Positions 55,801-64,000 of a stretch of 64,000 nucleotides of DNA are shown piece after piece (the first letter of the stretch is position 1; every line of letters begins with the position of its first letter). Below the pieces are notes generated by a model. It did not search any database. It saw nothing but the letters and a program-made list of their open reading frames with translations, and had not been told where the DNA came from. Source of the DNA: Micractinium sp. NFX-FRZ (taxonomy: Eukaryota; Chlorophyta; Trebouxiophyceae; Chlorellales; Chlorellaceae); NCBI GenBank assembly GCA_029339195.1, contig JAPTJF010000098.1, forward strand, positions 1-64,000, in the 5' to 3' direction. The position numbers and the translations under genes are program-made.

Positions 55801-58800
55801 GCTGGTGGCTGCAGCGGGCCGCCAGGGGAATGCTCTTTGTGCTGGGTGCACCGCTGCCACAGTCTTTGGCTGGGCATGTAAGCGTATACTCCTGCCCTGT
55901 CCCTGCTGCGCTGCCCCTACCCCCCTGCTGCCAGCAGTTGCTGAAGCTGCACGCTGACGTGGCGCTGGACGACTTTGCCATGCGCCTTGCTGGCGCCAGC
56001 AAGCCGTTTGTGGGTGCCGCCGCTGTGCAGCTCAGCGGCGCCGTGGCCGTTGCACGGCAGGCCGCCGCGCCGCCCCAGACAACGCAGGTGCGCTGGCACC
56101 CCTTGGCTGGCAAGAGTAGCAGCTGTGCCTTCCGGCTCGCTCCACATGCATGCCTCCCGCCGCCTGTCGTGTTCTGTTGCCTTCTTATCCTATGCAACGT
56201 GCCCCCAAATTGAGCTCTCCTTCTGCTGCTCAATTCTGCAGAGGCGGATGCCGGTGGGCGCCCACTGCATGGTGCCCATCCCTGTCACCGTCAAGGGCTG
56301 CAGGTGTGCTTTTCAGTGTGCCTTCAAGCAGCGCTGGCTTGTAGTGTCTTTTAGGCAAATGGCTGCATACAGCACGCCTGCCCGACTTCACATGACTGTT
56401 GATTGCCCAACCACCGCACCTGCCCTCTCAGACACTCACATAGTCAAACTGGCAACAAAACCCTGCTTCTCACACCCGCATTGCAGGCCCGTCTTCAAGT
56501 TCTTCACGGACCTGCAGCTGGATGCCGGCTCCCTGTCCGTGTGCCACTCCCAGGTAACGGTGACTCCGCTGTGGAGCATTTCGGGCAAGCACAGAGGGCA
56601 GGCATGGCCCAGCAGCAGCAGGGCCACGCCTGCCATGCCCCGAGCTCGCCCGCCGCAGCGCCCAACAGCCATGTTACGGCAGTCTGCTCAGCCGTCATGC
56701 CAAATCAAACCATTCATCCTGGGCTGCCACCCTGGCTGCAGGGGCTGGAGCCAGCGCTGGCGCTGGTGGGCCTGGCGGGCAAGCGGCTGAGCCCGGGTGA
56801 CCCAGACAAGACGGCGGCCCGGCCGCCCCCCATACCCTGGTGGGACGACCTGCGGTGAGCTCCCGGCAGGGCCTGGGGTGTGAGCAGTTAGGGTCCTCTG
56901 TTTGGCTGGTGGACGACCTGCAATGCATGGCTTGCGAGGGTTGGTGCTGAGGGCTGAGTGCCTGCTCGAGATGGCCGCCTGCCCACTCTTTTTAGGACGC
57001 CCTGCGGTGATTTGCCGACAGGGCTTGGGATCTTAGTGCCGTTAGGCTGGCTGTTTGTCCGCGGGGCGACCTGCGGTGATTGGCTTGCGAGGGTGTTGGT
57101 GTTCTGGGCTGAGGGCCGGCTCGAGATGGCCGCCCGCCCCCCGTTGTTGGATGACCGGCGGTGAGAAACGGCGCTGGCTGCTGCTGACTTCTGCTGGTTG
57201 ATGTACGGTGTGGGGGGGGGGGGGGGGCAACGCCGGCCATCCAGCCAGGAACCTCAACAGAGCACCACTCGGTGTTTTTCACAGCAAGTAAGCGTGGCTA
57301 CCATTCGGTGTAAGGACCGTCCTCTTACAGATCTTGAGTCTCATTCTTGTGCACGCAGGTACATGTGGCGTGGCCCGGTGGCGCTGTCTGTGCAGCAGTT
57401 CTGCCTGACCCTGGGGGGCACCGACCACCCCGACATCACCGCCACCAGCGAGCGCATGACGGTGGGGACATGGGCGGTCGAGCTAGGGTGTGGTCCGGGT
57501 GGGGGCAGGGCCTGCAAGACCGGCGCCTATGAACTGGGCTCGGCCAAACCCCAAACCGGAAGCTTCTCAAAGTATTTTCTGTGGGTCGTGTGTGCCCCTG
57601 CCAATGGCCCTCGTTCTGTACGTGCAGGTGGAGGCGTCAGACAGGCAGGGCTTCCTGCTGACCAACGCGTATGAACTGCGCATGGTCGACCCCTGACTGC
57701 AACCTGTGACTGCTTTCGTTGGTATGCTTTGTTTTGTTCTTTGCGTGCAGGTGGAGGCGTCGGACCTGCAGGGCCGCCTGCTGACTGGCGCCTACGAGCT
57801 GGAGCTGGCGGATCTGTGCGCCACGCTGCACCGCTCCGCGGGGGTGCACCAGCTGGGCGGCACGCTGCTGGCGCTGCCCTTTGTGCACGCGCCGAGTGCG
57901 AGCGTCAAGTGAGCATCCCCCGAGGGGGAGGGAAGGGGGCTGGGGTTGTCGGCCACCTCAGCATGGGCTGCTTGGTCTCCTTGGCAGCCTGATGTCCACT
58001 GCCAACTCCCAAATGTGCCGTGTGTGCAGCTTACAGCGTGCACTCACGCCCTTCGCGCTCCCGATCACACCTGGCCTTCCTCAGCTGGGGCACAGAGGGG
58101 CAAGCGTAAGCACGGGGGCCATGGGAAGGCGTGGGGGAGTCGAGCCGGCCCCTCACCCTGTTGCGACCCGCTGTGGCACCCCCCTTTGCTCTGCAGGCTG
58201 CACATCAACTGGAAGCTGCCGGGCGGGCGCAGCCCCAACGACCACCACCTGTTCCCGCGCACCCTGCCACCAGAGGGGGCGCTGCAGGAGCCGATTTACG
58301 TGAGGGCAATGGGGCTGCGCTGCGCCTTCCGAGGCTGCCGTGTGTGCTCTGCTCACCGCTGCCTTCAGCACGCTGTCTACCCGTTGCCCCACTCAAACCT
58401 TTGAGTTTTGTCCGCTCCTGCCACTTTGTTTGTTTGCCCCTATGTCACAGGCGGGGGTGGTGTACAAGGCAGAGAGCATGGACATCACGCTGTCAGCGGA
58501 GCTTGGACAGATGGGCTTCGGGGCGGCGGCGCCAGGGGCAGCGGTGGGGTACATCGGGGGGCACCAGGTGAGGGGCACGTCTGTGTGATTGTGATGTTGA
58601 AGCTTCCTGGATGCACAGCCGTTTTGCACGCCGTGCATGCACTGAGCTGCCCAGGTGGTAGCGGTGAGCGTGTACGCCCGCATGATGGTTGGCCTGCACG
58701 CTGGCTTGCCCTACAGCCTGGCCCTCGTCCGGCCCCAAACCAAGCGTGCCTGCTTACTGGCGGCCGTGCCCGTGTCGCTTGCTCTGTCCACTTCTCTCTT

Positions 58801-61800
58801 GCCACTCTGCTTTCCTGCCCGCAGATACAATGGATGAAGCAGTATGTGGCGCTCGTCAACCGGCTTCCCCCACAGGCAAGCAAGCGGCTGGCACCATGCA
58901 TGCAGCATGGCAGCTTTCTGCTTGCTGGGGCGCTCTGGCTCGCTGGCAGCACGTGCGGGTGCACTCCGTGCGGGTCCACTCCGTGCGCCCCGCTCCTGCT
59001 CCCAGATGCACCACGCTTTGGCCGTCAAAGCATGCTTTCTTTCTTCCCTTGCCCACGTGGCACAGCACATGCTCCGCATTGTGGCCAGGAAACATTCCCA
59101 ACCCAAGGCTCCCTTCCTTTCTTCCCTTCCGTGGCCCGCAGCTGCGCATGGTAAACCGGCGGGGCACCTACTTCTGGCGCAAGCCGCCCTCCGTGGGCCC
59201 CAAAAAGGGGATCGGCAAGCTGGTGCAGCAGGTGGGGCGCATGGGGTGGCACGCACGGGGTGCTTCTGGGTATGAGTGGATGCTAGGGCACCTTGTAGGG
59301 CTGCTTCCGGGTACGGCTTGGGTTGGTGCCAGTTGACAGTTCCCTGGTGGTGCGATGGTGCAGCATGCGAGTGCCAGGGTGCAGCTGGGCCCCCACCCCC
59401 TCTCACCCCCCACCCACACGACACGCCCTTGCCGCTCCTGCAGCTGGCGCTGAACATCGTGGCCGCCCCGCTGGAGATCGTCCACTTCGCTGCCGAGCCG
59501 GACGACTGCTCCCACGGCATCCGACTGCGTGCCCCCGCCTGCACCTACACCGGTGCGTGCGCACGCCGCCCGTGCATGGGGCACACACTGCCGCTGTGTG
59601 TGCAGCAGGATTCGCTGCTGGGCGGCTGGCTGCGGGTGTGGCCGCTATCCGCCTGTGCAGCATGGCTGCGCATGCGCATGCCAGCGGGGCAGCCCATGCC
59701 TTCACTGGTGGCTGTGCCGGCAGGCTGCAGGCTGTCCACAGAACGCTGAAGGCCATGCTGGGCCATCTCCATGCCAAGCCCACCTGCTCCCTCGCCCTGC
59801 CCTGCCCTTGCTTGCACACTCTGGCCTTATGCAGCCATCTATCTGCTCAACCAGCCGGTGCCCTCTTTCCTGAAGCTGCCGCCGCACGCGCGCAAGAGCA
59901 GGCGAGCTGTGTGGGGGTGGAGGATGCGTGCATGGCGCACGTGCACAGCAGGCCGTGCGGCTGGGCAGTGGGGGTGGGAAGTGTGGGTAAGGCATGGCTG
60001 CACGCTGCTGGTAGGCCGGATGGCTTGACGCCCCGTCTTGGCCGGTCAGCACGCCAAGCGCAGCATCCCAAAGGGGCTGCAGCGGGGGCGGTACGTTCCC
60101 TGGTGGCGCATCGTACCGAGCGGCGTGCAGCGGGGCAAGGGCTGTTCCCTGGCAGTGCGGCCTCCAACTCTCATCACCACGCGGGTGCGCCTCTCCTGCC
60201 CTGCAGGCGCCCCGATGCCACGCGCAGCATCACGGTCAACATGGACGTAAAGGCGGCCCTTGTGACAGTGCACAAGGCGGCCGCCCCAGACTTGCTAGGC
60301 GACGGCGGTGGCAGCGGGGCAGCGCTGCCCCTCCCGCGCGGCACTGGCAGCGGCGGGCGGCTGCGCCGCACCGGCGGCAGCGGCACCTCCACCATCCTTG
60401 GCTCTGGTGTGCTGCCGCCTGCCTCCGAGGCCGCCAGCCCGCTGGCGCCGGCGCTGGCCGGCGCTGCCAGCGAAGGAGGCTCTCCACGGTCGGCAGCAGC
60501 GGCAGCAGCGGGGCACGTGAGCTGGGCGGAGGACGTGGTGGATGCACAGATGATGAACCTGCTGGAGCAGCCCTCCCTGCTGGATGTGAGTGCCTGGGAG
60601 CTAAACCCAACCAAATATGCGTGCATGCGGTGCAGTGGTGGTGGTGATGCGCGCATGCAGCCATGCAGCCATGCACGTCTGCCTGTGGTGCGGTGTGATG
60701 CAGCGTGACCTGCTTGCCTGGAACCTCGGTACCTGCCTGTGGTGTGCTGCGCTGCGCTGGCCTTGTCGTGCCTGTGCCCAGCCCGCTTCTGCCTGGTCTG
60801 CCCAGCCCGCATGCTGCCGGACTGCGGGATGCGGCACAGTATGTGGCGACCTCATGCTGCCCTGAGCACTGCCGCCCCTCCGTGCCTTGCTGCCTTGCCT
60901 TGTGTCGCGGCGCTATCCCGCCCACCCGCCTGCCTGCCCATTTTGGCGCAGGATCTGTTTGCCCCCACCCCCGCCTCCCGCGGGCCCCAGCCCATCATTG
61001 CTGCTGGCACAGTGGCGGTCACTCAGGACCCTCTGCACCCGGGCAGCGGCGGCCAGCGGAGCATTGATGAGCTGGCAGACCAGCTGGCAGCGGCGCTGGA
61101 GCCGCAGGGCAGCAGGTGCGATCATTGGGCTGCCAGTGGGTTGCTGCACCCTTGGCTGCGCCCCATGCTATGGTTGCAAAGCGGTGCAGCAGTGCACGGG
61201 GGGGAGAGGGCTGATGCTTTGAGCGCCCCTGCGCCCTGCTTGCATGCTGCCGCTGTTGGCTTCATCTGCCCAGCCTACTTCCTTCCACCCCCTCCACCTC
61301 ACCGCCCCCTCCCTAGTTGCAGGCCTTTGTGCAACCTCGTGCCCCCCTGGGCCCTCTGTTTTTCCTCCTCCGAGGCAAACCCCTGTGCGTCCGTGCCTGC
61401 CCCTGCAGGCCACTGCGTGTGATGATCACCGACTGCAAGGTGATGGTTGACCAGGCCTCCCGAGACTCTGTGTGGGGAGCGGGTGAGCAGGGGTGCATGC
61501 AGTTGTAGCTTGCCAAGGACTGATGTTGGCGCTTCGCCCACAACCTGTACTGGCGCTTCCCGAGTGGGACAGCTTCTCTGCAGTGCCACATGCTACACTC
61601 CTTACTAAAAGACGTCATTGTAAGCAGAGTTGTATTCAGTGCATTACACCATCTCTCTTGCAGCATCCAAAGCACCCCACCTGCAGTGGCTCGTCTGCTT
61701 GCTGCATGCACCAGCACCCCACCATCCCGTTCGCCCACAGCCCCACTTTCGTCTCGGGTGCTACCCTGTTTGCCCCCACGCCTGCAGTGGAGCACCTGAT

Positions 61801-64000
61801 TGCTGCCTTCACCAACAGCGGGGCGCAGCAGCGGCGCAGCCTGAGCGATGCAGTCACCAACCAGGTGCGCCACCCTGCCTGCCTTTGTTCATCTGCCTGT
61901 GTTGTTTTGTGCGCTTGCGTTTTGTGCACCGATATTCACGGGCAGTTGAGGCATGGCTTCGCTTCTCTGCTGCCCTGCTGGACCACGGCGCGAGCAAGCA
62001 AGCTGTGTCTGTCCCTCTGATGTGCTGACTGCTTGCTGTTCTGCCCCCTGGTGGCCTGCCCGTGTGCAGCCTCTGGCCACGGCCATCTCTCTGTCCCCTT
62101 CCCCAACCATGATGCTCACAACAAGCCCCAGCATGCCTTGGAACACCCAGAGCCCGGCAGCACAGGTGCGCTGCTGCCTGGATGCCTTGCCACCTGCCTG
62201 CCCTGCCTGCCCGCCTGACCCACTCGCTACTCCACTCGGACACCCACCCAACCGCCCACTCAACTGCCTGCCTGCCTATCTGAATCGCTTCTGCCTGCTC
62301 ACCTGCTCAAACCAGCGTCTCTGCTCACATGCCTGACCATACAAGTCCCTCCCTAGCTGCCCGCTGATCCAGCGCCACATAGTGAGTCAAACTGCATTCC
62401 CACCGTTTTCCCCACCCACTCATCTCCCCCTCACCTGCCCGCAGCTCCAGCGCCACATCAGCGGCACCCCTGCCCTCACACCGGGCGCGTCCATGTCTCT
62501 AGAGGCTGCCCTGGTTGCCACAGGTGCAGCAAACACGGGGCGCGCCGCTGGCAGCGGCGGAGTCACGCCCGACGCCCGCCCGCCCCACCCACAGCAGCAG
62601 CAGGCCCAGCAGGCAGCTGGGGCGGCAGGCACGGCCAGCCGTGCAGACAGCAGCAACGAGCTGCTGGCGCTGCTGCTGCAGCAGCAGGCGCAGCAGGGGG
62701 CGGTGGGCGGCGGGGCTGGCGGCGATGGCAGTGAGCTGACGTCGCCGACGCTGCAGCACCCAAGCGCCGAGGGCATTGATGATGATGAGGATGAGGCTGA
62801 CGTGAGTTACCTGCACTTTGGCTGCTCTTATGTGGGAGGGGCAGGGGCAGTTGGGTTGCGTGTGCTCCGCTGCGCTGGCGCAGCTGCGCCAGCCACTCAG
62901 CGGTGCCCCTCCCTTGCCTCCCGCCTGCCTTCTCGCTGGCTCCTGCAGGCCCCGCTGTCCAGCCCAGCCGACGACTGCCACGGTCAGCTGCGCTATGTTG
63001 TCGAGGTGGCAGACCTTCAGATCAATGTGGAGGCCGAGGCAGTACAGGTGCGGTACCACACAGTGTGGCATGCGTGAGAGAGCAGCGGATGTGGTGCAGT
63101 GTGGCATAAGAACAGCAGCAGAGCAGCAGAAGGGCGGCAGTGAGTGGCACACATGCCGCCTGAAGTCCAGTCCGCTTTGGCAGCCATGCCCTGGCCACGG
63201 TCTCACGCCAACGCGCCTTCTCTGCCCTCGCTGCCCGTTCCGCAGGGGCGGCTGCTGCTCGCGGCGCGCAGCGGGCGGCTGCGGGGCCTGCACATCCCTG
63301 ATTCAGCGGTCAACGTCACAGCGCTCCTCATGGAGCAGGTCAGCAGGGGGGGCGGGCACGGGTCAGCGGGCAGGGGGCCCAGGCTCAGCGGGGGGGCCTG
63401 GTGATGCACTCACGCTCCCACCACTCCTCCCCGCACCACCCCCATTTCCCCGGGCCAATTTGTTGGCTGACTCAGGGAGGCGTTGGTCCTGAAGCCCCGG
63501 TACTCTTTATGCCGTTGCCCCCTTCCTCTTGCTCCTCCACCTCACGTCTCCTGTTCTTTTTGATATGCTGCACAGGTGTCTGCTTACGTCACCCAGACAG
63601 ACGTGGACCCCGATGCCCCGGTGGTGTGGATGCTGCCCACCCCCACCGGGTACCAGGTGCCGCAGGGCACCGGCATGCTGCCGATCAGGTGGGCCCTCGT
63701 CTTTGTTGAGTTTCTATCGGTGGGCGGGGTGACATGGGCGCTGGCAAAGTGGCGTCTAGTCTAGTCGTTACAGCTTTTCACATCCCCACGGGGGTTCAAC
63801 CTCAAGACGAAGCATATCCTGAGAGGCAAAGTGGGGTGCACAGGCACAGGTGCAGCAGCTGTGGGAGTGGCGCACAGAGAGGGCGGTAGGGCTGCAGGAT
63901 ATGCAGGATATGCAGGGGGGGCGGTTGAGCAGGTGTGCATGCACTGGGCTTTTGTGGCCTGGCGAATGCTCGATGCAAGCCTGCCCACTGCTCACGCGTG
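49843..64000 (+). CDS. FMP27/SABRE/KIP (BLTP2)-family bridge-like lipid-transfer protein, partial at 3' end
   Basis: Thirty-two exons give at least 2,372 aa; the gene leaves the window in intron 32 (after 63688). Exons: 49843-49913, 50122-50230, 50492-50905, 51068-53258, 53408-54194, 54350-54434, 54644-54886, 55113-55196, 55374-55754, 55815-55877, 55938-56087, 56242-56303, 56487-56553, 56742-56854, 57359-57461, 57751-57908, 58197-58299, 58451-58567, 58825-58875, 59142-59231, 59444-59552, 59835-59908, 60050-60090, 60207-60585, 60952-61115, 61409-61482, 61788-61864, 62070-62165, 62445-62801, 62949-63047, 63246-63338, 63576-63688. An N-terminal membrane helix (about 3-21) leads into RLTIGEFFFAGVADVRLLL, as in SABRE/KIP. 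HPLEAWLA, PWWDDLRYMWRG (1601-1612), DDCSHGIRLRAP, LRVMITDCKVM and VEAEAVQGRLLLAARSGR match FMP27 landmarks. Such proteins form long hydrophobic grooves at membrane contacts. Exon 4 (730 aa) is Ala/Gly/Ser-rich and algal-specific. Intron 19 has a GC donor. Exons 22, 23 and 28 are the least certain. Confidence 0.85.
55878..55937 (+). other. 60-nt stop-free intron or optional exon segment
   Basis: Between exons 10 and 11 of the large gene a GTAAGC donor (LAGH|) and CAG acceptor enclose 60 nt that is divisible by three and open in frame, encoding VSVYSCPVPAALPLPPCCQQ. An alternative acceptor gives 57 nt. It can be spliced or retained without breaking the protein. Confidence 0.6.
56895..57175 (+). 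repeat. Repeated donor end of the large gene's exon 14
   Basis: GACGACCTGCGGTGAG at the exon 14 donor (56845-56860) recurs in intron 14 as GACGACCTGCAATG (about 56911), GACGCCCTGCGGTGA (about 56996), GCGACCTGCGGTGA (about 57065) and GATGACCGGCGGTGAG (about 57150). The later units also share GGCTTGCGAGGGT and CTCGAGATGGCCGCC. Unit length is about 65-90 bp. Confidence 0.85.
57212..57227. repeat. G16 homopolymer in intron 14 of the large gene
   Basis: Run of 16 G on the sense strand, the second intronic G run in the window after the G41 tract in PurU. Confidence 0.85.
57500..57800 (+). repeat. Decoy copies of the large gene's exon 16
   Basis: The true exon 16 starts at 57751 (VEASDLQGRLLTGAYELELADL). 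A copy with its own GTGCAG acceptor starts at 57628 and reads VEASDRQGFLLTNAYELRMVDP, then a stop. A more decayed copy near 57506 keeps GGCGCCTATGAACTG. Spacing is about 120-140 bp. The 57628 copy is unusually well preserved and in phase. Confidence 0.88.

Overview
The window looks like nuclear DNA from a GC-rich, intron-rich green alga, probably a trebouxiophyte of the Chlorella type. The evidence is: short coding exons split by many 100-500 bp introns with GT/GC-AG ends; long Ser-Pro4 (hydroxyproline-type) arrays in secreted proteins, typical of chlorophyte cell walls; Ala/Pro/Arg-rich targeting-like N-termini; TGTAA-type candidate poly(A) signals; and a plant-type gene set (NEK kinase, NAD kinase, 10-formyl-THF deformylase, SABRE/KIP-type lipid-transfer protein). 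The lineage is an inference from gene structure; I did no database search. I built the gene models by hand, joining exons so that reading frame, splice dinucleotides and family motifs all agree.

Layout, left to right. 528-6940 (+) is a 14-exon NIMA-related kinase with a long basic, Gln-rich tail. 8315-13052, 14474-20019 and 23887-28459 (+) are three tandem paralogues of a secreted protein made of a signal peptide, a Pro-rich shaft and a repetitive beta-propeller-like head; all three have eight exons with matching phases. A small secreted Cys-rich gene (21302-22608, +) lies between the second and third copies. 30597-34648 (-) is a histidine-phosphatase (AT74-like) gene whose 3' end is unclear. 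It diverges from NAD kinase (34843-40102, +). Then follow, all on +, a DUF72/YecE-type gene (41516-44811), PurU (45259-48928) and a very large FMP27/SABRE/BLTP2-family gene (49843 to beyond the right edge).

Function. The genes do not form one pathway. NAD kinase supplies NADP(H), PurU hydrolyses 10-formyl-THF in one-carbon metabolism, the tandem trio is probably cell wall, and the large gene is probably a bridge-like lipid transporter. The shared oddity is structural. In at least five of the genes, short stretches spanning one splice site (about 20-60 bp of exon plus flanking intron) are repeated two to four times in tandem (period about 55-140 bp) inside the adjacent intron, leaving decayed decoy exon ends. 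About 8 of about 101 modelled introns also use a GC donor. These two patterns, and the mosaic similarity of the tandem trio, are the observations most worth pursuing.
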